From: Nymphaea colorata
Taxonomy: Eukaryota; Streptophyta; Magnoliopsida; Nymphaeales; Nymphaeaceae
Reading direction: 5' to 3'
Length of the DNA stretch: 60,000 nt
NCBI RefSeq assembly: GCF_008831285.2
Contig: NC_045144.1
Location: forward strand, 20,601,716-20,661,715
Part shown: positions 24,043 to 35,819 of the stretch, one piece after another
Position numbering within the stretch: position 1 is the first letter of the stretch
How the letters are laid out: each line of letters starts with the position of its first letter
The notes under the pieces: generated by a model
Database searches by the model: none
Told to the model about the DNA's origin: nothing
The model's input: the letters and a program-made list of their open reading frames with translations, nothing else
Made by a program: the position numbers and the translations under genes

Positions 24043-26020
24043 AGCAACATAATATATTCCCTAAATATATCACTTATACATGCCTTTAAATATTTTAAGC
24101 AGTTTTTATAAATCTAATCATATAAATAAATGCAAAATATATGGAAATATAATAACGAAAAAGAAAGTTGAAAGTTCGATGTGCAGCTTGAGTCATACAT
24201 GATGAGAAAGAGACCATTGATTCTTAAAACTTTGTAACTTAGAACGTATACGTTTGATGTGCATAATCTTCCCGAGTCTTGTAAATTTTAACATTTTACA
24301 TTAACATTCTTTCTTATATGTATATATACATATAACTAAGGATGGTCCATAGATATTCTCAATAACTAATTTTACGGTTTTAATATCCAACAATGTTCTA
24401 CATCTACATAAAATTCGCACGGAATGTACAACAAGCAAAGTGGAACACGAGCTAGGCCACTTCGAGTCACATATTGCTCGGCTCGAGCTCAACTCGGAAA
24501 ACCACATCCAAATGGCTTAAGGTCAACTCGTCTAAGCTCATGTCACTTGATCTACACATTTTTTCTTTAAATGAACATGAAAATGAAAATCATAAAAAGG
24601 TTTTAAAATTACTGATATGCCTTAATAAACAGGAAAGACACCAATAAAGTTGTGTTTAAATGAGTCAAAGCCGTATAACTAGAACTTGATTTGTTTATAA
24701 CTCAAATATTAACTCAATCCCGAGCTCAATCAAAAGGCGAGTTCGAGTTGGCTCGGACTCATTTTACACCCCGGACCATACCCATAAATCTTGATGCCAG
24801 ATGGCAGCAAACTGAATCGAGTCCCATTGGGCCTACCCAAGCCAATTTTTTTGGGCCCGATAGGGCCGAGTATAAGGTTCCCATTTAGTACTTGAGCCCG
24901 ATGCCCAGACTTACTTGGTCGACATCTTATCTAGGGTTTCCCTTTGTTTTCGGCCATGGGAGGAGGAATAAATGGGCAAGTATGACAACCAATAAATTGT
25001 TTGATGATCAACAATAGTAGTAGTAGTAGTTTTTGCGAAGAACAAACTTGTTCAAACAAGCTTAATCGAATTCGAGCTCAATGTTGTATGGTCGAGTCGA
25101 GCTTGAACCCGTTCTTGAAGTTCAACTCGATGATGATGAGCTCGAAGTTTTACGAGTCGAGTCGAGCTCAAACTGGCCACGCGGCAGCTCTAACCAACTA
25201 GTGTCAAAGCAAAATCAAAGGAGTTTCTCTAACTTTGTAAATATTTTACTGAACGACATGCTCTTGTTAAAGTAGTTCCAAGTATCCGAGGCGACCTCTT
25301 TTTCCTGCCGCCATGTGCTGCCGGGCCCAAGAAAGCAATTGCCAGCCGCAACGCCCACTCCCTTTGCCTGCGTTTCCTTTACTCCGGTGCTCGACCCGAG
25401 CAGCTAATCTAGTTTGAAAGCGACCCAAGTGTCAATTCTCTTGCAATAAATGAGCATAAGAGTCCTTTGGTAAAATTCATTACTAAAGTAAAGAAGGCCA
25501 ATGAATGAACGTAGTTAGATTCAACATTTGGCACGAAATTATCCCCTTCCTTTTTTTTTTTTTATAATAAGTTTCTTGAAAACATAAAAAAAGGAGCCTT
25601 ATATTTTAAATTTAAAGAATATTAATGTAAAAACAAGTATTTTTTTGTTGGTCTATGAAGACACTTGCCCACACAGTGCCCACGCTGGCCTTTGATTGTA
25701 TATTTGATGGATAATTACTCACTTATTCTAAGGCTATAACCATAGGTTGGAACATCAATTTCTTGGTTGATTGGGATTTTTTTTTGGAGAGAAATTGATT
25801 GGGCTGAATCATAGTGTGGACTTGCTGGGCCACCTTGCTGTTAGATAAAATGATTGTCTAAGTGTGGAAGTTGGGTCATTGTCAGCATAAGCATGACCCA
25901 CAAATGGGGTCACAAAAAAGAAGCCTCCAATGATTAGAGCTGCATGCCCTTCACTTTTGGCTTTTATAAATATAAATATATATACATATAAACAAAAACA
26001 TAGGCAGTCATAGGTGCGCG

Positions 26021-26022
<2 letters not shown>

Positions 26023-26062
<40 letters not shown>
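26023..26062. repeat. (AT)n microsatellite
   Basis: Perfect AT run after gcgcgcac. Confidence 0.9.
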
Positions 26063-26065
<3 letters not shown>

Positions 26066-27463
26066 CTAAAATTAAAATTTTCATTTTTCATGAAATGGGA
26101 ATTGTGTCATCAAACATAGAAATTTTATTTTGGACCTATAGATTCATTCTCGAATCAAGATTCGGGAATTGTATTTATTATAGGGGATGGAATTATGAAT
26201 ACAATTTTTTTTTTTCTCCTTGGGGCACATGTTATTAAAGTTTTAAATTCTGGAATTTCCAAACTATCAAATACAAAAGGAAATTAGAATTGGAATTTTG
26301 ATTTCAATTCTAGTTTGATTTGAGGTAGAATTTTAATTTTAGAATCAAAATTCAAGGCCGTCAAACACCCTGCTAACATGCTATGATGTGGTTTGGATTT
26401 AGTGGTGCATTAAAAAAATTGAATTCAGATTCAAGTGTAAATTTAAAAGTTGGATTCAAATCAGATTCATATAGTCAATTTAGAAGCTAGATTGCGATAT
26501 AGTATGCATTTTTCGTTATTCATATTCGAATACGAATGTCTGAACGTTTTATGTGTATATCAAATTCTGCAAACTAAGAATTAAGTCTGGATCATATCGA
26601 TAAATTTTGATTTTCTTATTTTTACGTATATATCACATTTACGCAATTAATTTTAGCTGAAAATATTTCATAGTATTAAACATAATAAAATGTTTTATAT
26701 GAATCCACACATGCGCTCATATTTTAGAAAGCAATCGGTAAATAAAAATAGTGAAAATGCAAAAATAAAAAAAAAACAATGGATTTTTTTAAACCTGAAT
26801 AAAAAAAAATGTTTCCAATAAAACAAACAAACTCAAAATAAGTTTCATCTCTCTTTCCACCGAATATTCAATCATATCACCTACGTATCTCTCTCATCAT
26901 ATATTAAAAAAAAAAAGGCAAGTGATGGCATTTGGTAGCGTTGAAGTTGACATAAAAAAATTATTTAGCAGTCTAACAGTTTTTAATTATTTGATTTATT
27001 AATCTTTTTGAACATTATAATTACAAAAAACTTGTTTGTATTTTATTTTTAAAGATAAATAAAATATTATATTTCAGGTGAAGTGTTGAATATCGCTGCT
27101 CTAGTCCTTCACTTCTTATATGAATATCTGTCCAAATTGGACTTGAATTTGGGAAACCAAATATAGATCCAGTATTGGGTAAGATCCGATTTTTTCACTA
27201 ATAATCGAGTGGGATCTTTATTGGATCTCTAATTTAGATCTCTATTTGATCACGTGAGGGCATGCTCATCCGAGTCCTCTGATGCTTCGGATCAGTTTTC
27301 CCTTACAGGATCTGGTCAAATGGATCTCACTTCGGGCCTGCAACCAAATTATTCACCCGAATCCAGACATGATCTCTGAAAAATGGATGTGGCCAAAGGG
27401 TCCGATTCATTCTAAACCTGAATACTACCAAAACTTAAAACTGATTATTTGCAGGTATCCGGG

Positions 27464-27651
27464 CAGGAACAAAGCCAGAAATTTTTCATGAGAGGGCCGA
27501 ATTAAAGTTTTTAAACGCCGAAATCTCATTTTTCAAAATTGTTATATAGGACAAATAACATTTTTTAAAATTTACATGTAATTTTTTTTAAAAAAATTAA
27601 AGTGGGGGCCAGGGCCCATGCGGACCGGACCCTCCATTGGCTCTGCCCTTA
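27464..27651. mobile_element. hAT-like MITE, family CAGGGGCGGAGCC, 188 bp
   Basis: Starts CAGGAACAAAGCCAG and ends TGGCTCTGCCCTTA. Flanking 8-mers tatccggg and tatcctta share tatcc. Same interior as the copies at 9205 and 28894 (gaattaaagtttttaaa, catttttcaaaatt, ggccagggcccatgcgg). Confidence 0.7.
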
Positions 27652-28893
27652 TATCCTTAGAGATTCTAGTTGGCCTTGAATTTGGTTTAAAAAAGATAAT
27701 CCAAATTTCAGATTCACATCTGCCTAAGAGGCCGTTTGGTACAATAATACATTGTTACTATCTTATGAATATGCCGAATAATAACATAGGTTCATGGAAC
27801 ATGTGCCCTGCTTTTTTGGGGTAAATTCATAGGACGATATGTTAATGTTACCAAATGAACCCAAATCGAGCTTGAAAAAAACTTTTCTTGGAAAATCGCT
27901 GATTCCGGCATTGGTTACAGATCGGAAAACAATACTAAACAAACAGCATGTTTGACACAAATAAATACAAACAATTAAGTTAAAACCGGCAAACTAATCT
28001 TGATGAAAAAACTGACTTAAGGCAGTCTTGCATCAACAGCAAATCGAATCGGTTTGCGACCACCAGCTCGGTTCGAATCGGACCATTCAAGCTGATTCAG
28101 GCTTAATCTGATATCACTGGATCTTACCAAATAACAAAAATCACAATTATCTTTAAGCAGTTGATGAGATTCTCATTTTTTTTTAGTTCCAATGAAGGTA
28201 CTAGACTTTTTGCTCTGCTTGTTCATAGCACTCTGTAGTCTGTACTTGCTCCTCTGCCCTTCTCCTACTTGTTGGTACTTCCCACTGCTAATCCAGAAGT
28301 TGACATACTTGTACTTGCCATCTTTGTATTTTATAATTATAAAGATAATGAGGCATCACATGGAGGCATCACTTCATTAATACAGTGACAACCAAAGAAG
28401 CCTTTTTTGCTTCTTTAAACCTTATTAAATATAAAAGGGAAAGGCTAAAGAAAGACCTGAAGTCTGGGGGATTGGAGTTGGACACTGTATTGTTTCTTTT
28501 TTTTAATAAAGAGATCAAATAAGATGGTATCTCTATTTGTTTTCATAAATGTAATAAATTGGGTTTGCTGGATACCTAACCCGATCTCAGATCTGTTTAG
28601 ATTGTAGTTCTAGAGAAAATGGGTTTGGTTACAAACTGGATCCGAGTCTTGTGTGCTTTAATGGGACCCCATGCTTTGAAATCCCAACAAAGATCCAATT
28701 TCTTACTTCATTCTTTATGTGGGATCTTGATCTACTAGGACCAGTAGCTGAGCCATGATTTTTTTGGCCGAGGGGCACTCGAGTCACACTCAGGTCCGAT
28801 GTGGGCTTTGCATGTATTTTTGAATCTTTATGATGTAATTTTGAGTCTTTCCAATGAACTTTTTGATGGCTGTCTCTCATGCATCTCCGCTAC

Positions 28894-29095
28894 CAGGGGC
28901 GGAGCTAAAATTTTTTTTCATAAGTGGGCCAAATTAAAATTTCTAAATTTTGACTTGGGTCGAAATATCATTTTTCAAAATTTTTATATAGAACAAGTGA
29001 AATTTTCTAAAATTTACATGTAATTTTTTTTTTAAATTTTTTTTTGAGGTTGGGCCAGGGCCCATGCGGGGGGCCCTACCTTGGCTCCGTGCCTG
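28894..29095. mobile_element. hAT-like MITE, family CAGGGGCGGAGCC, 202 bp
   Basis: Best-preserved left end of this family: CAGGGGCGGAGCTAAAA; right end TTGGCTCCGTGCCTG. Flanks tccgctac and tttactac agree at 5 of 8. Contains catttttcaaaatttttata and gggccagggcccatgcgg. Confidence 0.75.
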
Positions 29096-29661
29096 TTTAC
29101 TACCGACTCGAACCAAATTTTGAGTTCAAGAAGTCAAGTAGATCTGACCTAGGGGAAGCATGTTTGAGACCCGAACCCTGCCCATTGATACGTTTACTAC
29201 ACTTTCTTTTTTGAGAATTATTCTCCACTTGGCTAGGGGTTTGGACTCAATAGCCTTCAAAACTGGGTAGAGGTAAACTAAAATATCTGTGATTCAGTAA
29301 GTGTAACAGCTCCATGGCTGCTGAGAAACTGGTTTTGTGCGAGCAAGAAGAGTATTTCATTTTACTGTTCAAAAAAGAGCTGAACCTCCCACCCAACTTT
29401 CATCTACCTATGATGCAAGGCCTCAGGGTGTCACCCCCACTATGCTTCAACTGACATGTCAATAACCCCCTTTTATAACGCAGAGAGTTGACCGCCTAGG
29501 GTTTCGAAACAAGAACTGACTGCCTACCAGTCCTCACGCCAAATGTTGCACCAACCCCTTGTCCGAGAGATCGGTTGTTGATTTGTTTTTTTATGGGCAT
29601 CTACTCCTTCTATAAGCTAAAGCAGATAGACACTCTAATCAAGCGAGGTTACAATATTGGC

Positions 29662-29725
29662 CAGTGGCGGAGCTAGAAATGCAGCAACTGCTTGCACAAG
29701 TTGACATGTCGCTCGGGCTCTGCCT
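29662..29725. mobile_element. Internally deleted MITE, CAGTGGCGGAGC type
   Basis: CAGTGGCGGAGCTAGAAAT followed after about 45 bases by gggctctgccttta, which resembles the opposite terminus. At about 64 bp it would be a deletion derivative of the 180-bp family. Confidence 0.4.
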
Positions 29726-30428
29726 TTAACTAAACAAGCTCATTCTAGTCTCCTACCATGAGGATAGTTTTACTTTTTTCAAAAGAAAGAGAGGAAGAGG
29801 ACCGTGCCTTGTCTCATGTATATAGAATAAACTAAATTTTATGTGAATGATAACGAACTTTTCTGTCTACAATGTGACCTTGCAATGGTAAGGAATTAGC
29901 TATAGACCTCATGAGATGATTCAGAAAGCCTTCACCAGGCATCTTTGTCACTTAAAATTTAAGCAAGAAAATTCTCGCCAAAAGCAACTAATTCCAGTGC
30001 GGTGGTTGGGAAGAGAAGAATCCGTCTTCTTAGTGGCATATCCCTATTTAGGGATGCAAAGCTTTGTTTCATTAAATACTTAACTTTAATATAAGATTAG
30101 ATAGTTGCTTTTAGGTGATTATGGTTAAAATTTAGAAGGATTATGGCTTTAAAATATGATAGAAAGAAAGTTGTTACCTTTGTGAATATCTTAACCACAT
30201 GATTTCATCATTACATCAAGTCATTCTGCCAACGTATGAACATATTGATATTTGATTCAATATTCTTATTTTAGAGCAATTAGCTTATGCTTTCCTTAGA
30301 CTAGTATACTCTTTTGACATTATAAACTACGTCTAGTTTATGAGGTTAGGGGCGCATGAAGAGACACATTTATACTTTGATTCTTGTGGACGCTATGTCT
30401 TTTCATCTTAAGTAGTAGTGACAAGTAC

Positions 30429-30611
30429 CAGCAACGGATATAGGCTGGTGTGGGCAGTTGCCCACGCCAGCAACAAAACTTTTATTTATTTTTACATATT
30501 GTTACACAGATTTCTTACAATTATTTACTTCTTTATATATGTTGTGCCCATTCAGAAATGATAATTTCTATAACAGTGCTCCATAACCAAAAATTTCTGG
30601 CTCCGCCACTG
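30429..30611. mobile_element. hAT-like MITE, family CAGTGGCGGAGCC, 183 bp
   Basis: Begins CAGCAACGGATATAGGCTGG and ends TCTGGCTCCGCCACTG. It lies in the opposite orientation to the copy at 31953: the block ggtgtgggcagttgcccac is near the left end. No clear target duplication. Confidence 0.7.
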
Positions 30612-31217
30612 CACAAAACCTAAGTTAAAAGGACAAACTGCAGCCAATGCTAATATCAATGCAGCCTAAGAACACGGGGAAATTTTGGTTTGTTTCTTTG
30701 GGTTTCAAACTCTTTTCTGGGTGGTGGGTCTTAATAATCTCGTTTGCCTGAAAATTGAGACCAGCTTACAGATTTTATTTCAATTTCCCATGCATATATT
30801 TGTTGTTTGAGTGTTAAATGAAACATTCCAATTTCTCCATGATCAATAAACAAATCTCATTAACAAAAAATATATACCGTGTAGGATCACAGGAAATACA
30901 AATTTTCAACAGTAAAAAAAAAACATCAGTAAAAGTTCTACTAAGTCAATTCGCTGGGCAGAGTAAAATGCGACTGATAATTTAACTCATGGCCAATAAC
31001 TTTTAACTCATGGAACTCAAATCATCGTAGAGTTCTGTTTGATTCACTGTGTGACAAACAAAGATTATTCTCACCTCTTTTCAGGCTGAAAAACCATGAT
31101 TACTCAAGAATTTACCTGCTAAATTAACTGGTCAAAGCTCTTGTCTAATCTAATACAATGAGTACAATATATTTTAATCTCTTGCTTGGGGTTTAAGGAA
31201 CATATAATTTATCTTTC

Positions 31218-31713
31218 TCATTCTTTGGGGTATTTTGGCTCCATTTTCACATCTTTCATAGTAGGTGACAACTTGGCTTTATTAAGTCCCAAATTGAACA
31301 TCTTTACAATGTAGTCCAGGTACCTTTCTTGACTCAAACACAGTGACCCAAGTCTCTTGTCTCTAGTGATTCTTGTACCAAGCATATGAGATGCTTCATT
31401 CATGTTCAACATGAGAATTGAATCTACCTTCTTTTTTTGTTTATTAATCATTTCTGTGGGATACCTTGTCAACAATCAATCATCAACTTATGCTACCATA
31501 TAAAGATATAATTATATATTTTCTCCCACTTGTCTCAACAAAATATATAAAGTAGTCTACTTTATTTGCAACATAGACTAATTTGTTAATTGCTTTACAG
31601 ACGGTCATGAGACCATACAAAATGTTATCAACATATATTCTTTTGTCCTCTTGACCTTTCATTGGTAAGGTGTTTGGCACTCTTATATGGATAAAGATTT
31701 GTCCTGAATTCAT
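31218..31713 (-). mobile_element. Ty1/copia retrotransposon reverse transcriptase remnant
   Basis: Two adjoining minus-strand reading frames match the C-terminal part of the copia reverse transcriptase. From 31713 down: MKGQEDKR, then ILYGLM (family SLYGLKQ), then VETSGRKYIIISLYG, in the place of the family's VYxKxSG...FLVLYVDD. From about 31495 down, after stop codons: VDD, TRYPTEMINKQKKKV, then MNEASHMLGTRITRDKR (family LGEASYILGIKIxRDR) and LSQERYLDYIVKMFNL. Several stops and frameshifts interrupt it. No LTR, integrase or RNase H was recognised beside it, so this is an orphan fragment. No sequence was restored. Confidence 0.85.
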
Positions 31714-31773
31714 ATGATATAACTCAAGGTTAATTTAACAAAGAAACAAATTAACGCTAAAACAATGTGAAAG

Positions 31774-31949
31774 AAGGGCAGAGACAAAAGAATTCTAGCT
31801 AAGGGGTACTAGGTATAAAATTTTAAAATTTTAAAGCACCAATATGTGAATATGAAAAATTGCTCTGAAACATCAATCTGAAAATAGGAACCTTTTTGGG
31901 TTTGTGAGGACAATTGCCCACATTTAGCCCGCACCTTCCTCTGCCCCTG
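31774..31949. mobile_element. Older MITE of the CAGTGGCGGAGCC family, hit by a younger copy
   Basis: Left end aagggcagagacaaaag is degenerate; right end is the complement of caggggcagaggaagg. The interior carries ctagctaaggggtacta and ggacaattgcccacattt. Its right terminus forms part of the 8-bp target duplicated by the next copy at 31953. Confidence 0.55.
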
Positions 31950-31952
31950 ATG

Positions 31953-32132
31953 CATTAGCGGAGCCAGAAATTTTGGCTGGTGGAGGCACTAGTTCAGTAG
32001 TCCTAATGTTTTAAGGGGCACCTATGTATATAAACAACCAAATATATGAAATTATTAACATAAAAATAACTAAAGTTTGTGAGGTTGGTGTGGGCAACTG
32101 CCCACACTAGCTACCATGTGGCTCCGCCACTA
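31953..32132. mobile_element. hAT-like MITE with perfect 8-bp target duplication, 180 bp
   Basis: Flanked on both sides by ccctgatg (31945-31952 and 32133-32140). Termini CATTAGCGGAGCCAG and GTGGCTCCGCCACTA are inverted repeats of one another over about 13 bases. An 8-bp duplication and this terminal motif fit a non-autonomous hAT element; it encodes no transposase. Confidence 0.85.
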
Positions 32133-32805
32133 CCCTGATGTGAATATATGAAAATTCTGCAAGCTTAGTGCGAGTTTGCCATAGTTTTTGTTCTACAATT
32201 GCGAATATCTTTTTGCTACCAACCTTGCTTTAAATAGTGTACAGTTCCATCTGCTTTGTACTTATTTTACTTTCTATGACATCCATTGGTTCAATGGATT
32301 TTTGTGAGTTAATTGCGCCTTAGGGTTCAAGTTTTGAATGTCATCATCCACACCAATTGAGCACAGCTGCAAGCAATTATGAAGTATTTCACTACGTTTC
32401 TACGTTACCAATCCTCTGAAAAAGAGATCAGTTCCAATCCAAAGCTTAGAATCTGACATACATTTCACAAAAGAAACCAAGCCCAGGTCTAACCATGAGC
32501 GAACCTAATCTATATCCAAGAAAAATATAATATTCCTCTTCATATTGGATTAGCCTCTCTTTCACCAAAACGGTTCCAAAACATAGGTGGAGTTCTGGCT
32601 AGTGTGTATATACGTATATATAAGCCTTGAATAGACATTTTTGTATGTTTATATATAAATATATGTATGCATATATGTTGAAATTTTTTTTCTATGTTTC
32701 AAGTCTCATCATGAACATAAAATGCATAAATGGTGTACTGCCATGATGCTTAATTATGAAGACCCATCTTGTCATGAAAACTATAGGTAGAAGGAGTATT
32801 AATTA

Positions 32806-32848
32806 CTCTCTCTCTCACTCACTCACTCTCTCTCTCACACACACACAT
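32806..32848. repeat. (CT)n/(CA)n microsatellite at the left end of segmental duplication unit 1
   Basis: Imperfect ctctctcactcactc tract passing into acacacaca. Confidence 0.85.
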
Positions 32849-33066
32849 GCGCATTGGCAGATCAACTCATCAAATTCTCATTCAAATGAGATCTGCACAA
32901 AAAAGACTTAGAAAAATCTTGTTTTCTTATAACCTTCGCCAAATTGTAGTTATAGGCAGACCTCGTGAGCCAAACGAGTTGAAGCAAGATGAACACCTTG
33001 GTTTCGTATTAAACTGGTTTGTGTAAATGAGCTTATTTTTTCCACAAGTAATTGAACGTTTTCTTA

Positions 33067-33112
<46 letters not shown>

Positions 33113-34380
33113 TTTTTGAAGTATTCGATGTTTCTGAGCTCCATCCAATCACAACCACCCAATGCATTATAGTATAATTAAACACTTTACCTGATGCAAT
33201 GCATCATATAGTGCTCCATAAAAGGGTGGCAGATCTATCCATCTATACAAAAAGCTACTGACAGTTCAAACATGGATTTAAATCATTGGATAAAGAAACC
33301 ATTCCTTTGGGATCAGTTATTGGCAGGGATGGGACCCCGGATCTAGAGTCACTTTTAAGTTCTTTGGTCAAAAATTCACTCAAATCTTTCTTTCAAGTAG
33401 CAACAACAGCAATAACAACAACAACAACAACAACAAGCACATTAAGTGGTCAGATTCGGATTTCTTGTTAAATTTCGCCAGAAAGGGCAGGCAGCACCAT
33501 TCATAAGCATCTCATCTTCTTTTCCAACTTTAATATAGGACCACTGCCCGCTCACAACCCCTCCTTCCCTAGTGAGATGAAACCCTAAGTGAGCCCCAGC
33601 AACATGCCCTAAAATGACGACACAATGTGAAGTAAGGTGTAAAGTAGTGTTGTCAATGTCACATCAAATTAACTTGTATCGACCGATACGTATCGTATCT
33701 TTACACATTGTCATATTGTGCGGATCAAGTTCTAACTTTTCAAAATTACTTAAGATTATTTTTAAATAACTTTCTAAATAAAAAATAAGAAATTGGCTGA
33801 GGTACATGTGCGAGTGAGTTAATACACCATATTAGTCAGTGCATTAGTACAATACTCGTACCTGTATCGACAATAAAGCAGGTACCATAGAAAATGCCAA
33901 AACCTTCAAACTAGATCACGCGCATCGCACGACAAGTGTCCTACATGGGGTTGTGTTATTCAATCAACGTAGACCTATTTTTAAAAAAATTTCTTACGTT
34001 GTTTTAAAAAATAATAAGAAATTGAATAGCATGTGGGGCCCCTGTAGATGAATCAAAGGTAATTCAAACAGATTAGATTAGAGTAAACAGATTCAAATGA
34101 ACCCACATGTGGAGTTAAGTAGAAAAAACAGATCAAGATATTCAATTTTGGAAGAAGTTTACCACCTACCGTACTGCACAGATAGTGCCCTTTCCATCAT
34201 CTATCTGAACCACACAATCGAGATGGACGGTGGTCTATCCATCTCTTTTTGTCTGTGACCAAGTGATAGGTAGCACAATCGGTCGGGTTGGGTGGCCTGT
34301 TATAGTCACATCCTTAATTTGATTCATGGATGGTGTTATTTTGATGACATTAAAAATTAGTATTGATTTTGAACTTAGGA
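32838..34380. repeat. Segmental duplication, unit 1
   Basis: About 1.54 kb homologous to 34395-36530. Shared landmarks in order: gcgcattggcagatcaactc, acttagaaaaatcttgttt, caacaacaacaacaa, tacgtatc with atctttacacattgtcatat, cctacatggggttgtgttat, accctttccatcatctatct-like sequence, and gacattaaaaattagtattg. No reading frame is conserved between units. It contains the empty site ggtaccat (33881-33888) that matches the MITE insertion in unit 2. Confidence 0.88.
33067..33112. repeat. (AT)n(GT)n microsatellite in duplication unit 1
   Basis: About 12 AT units and 11 GT units. The matching tract in unit 2 is at 34675. Confidence 0.95.
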
Positions 34381-34670
34381 GTTGGGTGGCCTGTTATAGA
34401 CACACACGCACGCGCGCATTGGCAGATCAACTCATCAAATTCTCATTCAAATGAGATCTGCACAAAAAAGACTTAGAAAAATCTTGTTTCCTTATAACCT
34501 TCGCCAAATTGTAGTGTGCAATGTCAGTTAGACAAACCTCGTGAGCCAACCGAGTTGAAGCAAGAAGAACACATTGTTTTCATCTTAAACTTGTTTGTGT
34601 AAATGAGCTTATTGTGGATTTTTTCCACAAGCAATTGAACTTTTTCTTACCAGACAACATGTGAAGTTGT

Positions 34671-34674
<4 letters not shown>

Positions 34675-34753
<79 letters not shown>
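34675..34753. repeat. Long (TA)n microsatellite in duplication unit 2
   Basis: About 39 perfect TA units, then gtgtgg. In unit 1 the same place has only about 12, so it expanded or shrank after the duplication. Confidence 0.95.
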
Positions 34754-34758
<5 letters not shown>

Positions 34759-35420
34759 GTGCTTTTAAATCATTCAATCTTTTTGAGCTCCATCCAATCA
34801 CAACCACTCAATGCATTACATCGAACAAGTATAATTAAACACATTACCCGATGCAACATCATGGAGTGCTCTATGGGACACCAGATCTAGAGTCACTTTT
34901 AAGTTTTTGCTTGGGCTTTCCGATGGTGTTGTCCTTCTAATAGAAGCCCGTCAAAAAATCACTCAAATCTTTCGCAAAGATAGTAATAACAACAACAACA
35001 ACAACAAGAAGAAGCCTATTAAGTGGTCGGATTTTTGAAGGATTTCTTGTTAAATTTCACGAGAAAGGGCATGCAACACCATTCTTAAGCATCTCATCTT
35101 CTTTTCCAACTTTAATGAGATGAACCCTAAGTGAGCCCAAACAAAAAGGCCTAAAATGACATCACAATGTGAACTAAGGTGTAAAGTAGTGTTGTCAATG
35201 TTACATTAAATTGACTTGTATCTGCCGATACGTATCCCATCTTTACACATTGTCATATTGGTCGGATCAAGTTCTAACTTCTCAAAATTACTTTTAAATT
35301 ACTTTCTAAATATAAAATAAGAAATTGGCTGACGTACATGTCCGAGTCAGTTAATACGCCATATTAGTCAATGCATTAGTCCAAAACTCGTACTTGTATC
35401 GGCAATAAAGCCGGTACGAT

Positions 35421-35819
35421 TAGGGATGTCAATATATCTGATTTGAATCGGATATCCGTCCGATTCGATCCGAAAAAAACGGATATGGATAAAAATTTAA
35501 TATCCGATTAAGAAATCGGATCGGATTCGGATTTAATAAATGACATCCGATCGGATTCGAATTCGGATTCGGATATACATGAATATCGGATCGGATTCGG
35601 ATACGGATTCGGATCAGATTCAGTTTTAGACAAATATCCTCTATCTAATACTTGAAAAATGGCAAAATCCGGTTCAAAATTCGGATTCAGATTCAGATAT
35701 AAATATAAAAATCGGATTCGGATCGGATTGTAAAATCGGATTTCGGATTCGGATTCAGATATGACTTTGCCTTATCCGACTTTGAATCCAAATTCGAATC
35801 CGATCCGTTGACATCCCTA
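35421..35819. mobile_element. hAT-like MITE, family TAGGGATGTCAA, 399 bp, with near-perfect target duplication
   Basis: Termini TAGGGATGTCAA and TTGACATCCCTA are perfect 12-bp inverted repeats. Flanks ggtacgat (35413-35420) and ggtatgat (35820-35827) differ at one base. The interior is a long quasi-palindrome of cggattcggat motifs. The paralogous segment in unit 1 shows the empty site at 33881-33888. No coding capacity. Confidence 0.92.

Larger units (their letters stand above)
20401..31217. other. Gene-free region, AT-rich, scattered repeat debris
   Basis: No reading frame of recognisable function. Contents: AT-rich DNA, microsatellites, gctcgagct-rich repeats at about 24440-24775 and 25040-25190, a TAGGGATGTCAA-family relic at about 26390-26620, and the MITEs listed separately. 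Two further dispersed sequences share blocks: gaagagtatttcatt at about 21597 and 29347, and ttgcaccaacc at about 23826 and 29549. These may belong to one unclassified repeat. Confidence 0.5.

Noticed and set aside
28065-28100. ggttcgaatcgg resembling a tRNA T-loop or B box
   Set aside because: No A box at correct spacing and no cloverleaf could be formed around it.
28192-28380. 62-residue ORF starting with a hydrophobic, signal-peptide-like stretch
   Set aside because: It is hydrophobic over most of its length, lies in repeat-rich AT DNA, and has no mature peptide motif or cysteine pattern.
34580-34890. ORFs consisting largely of Ile-Tyr repeats
   Set aside because: Translation of the (TA)n microsatellite.
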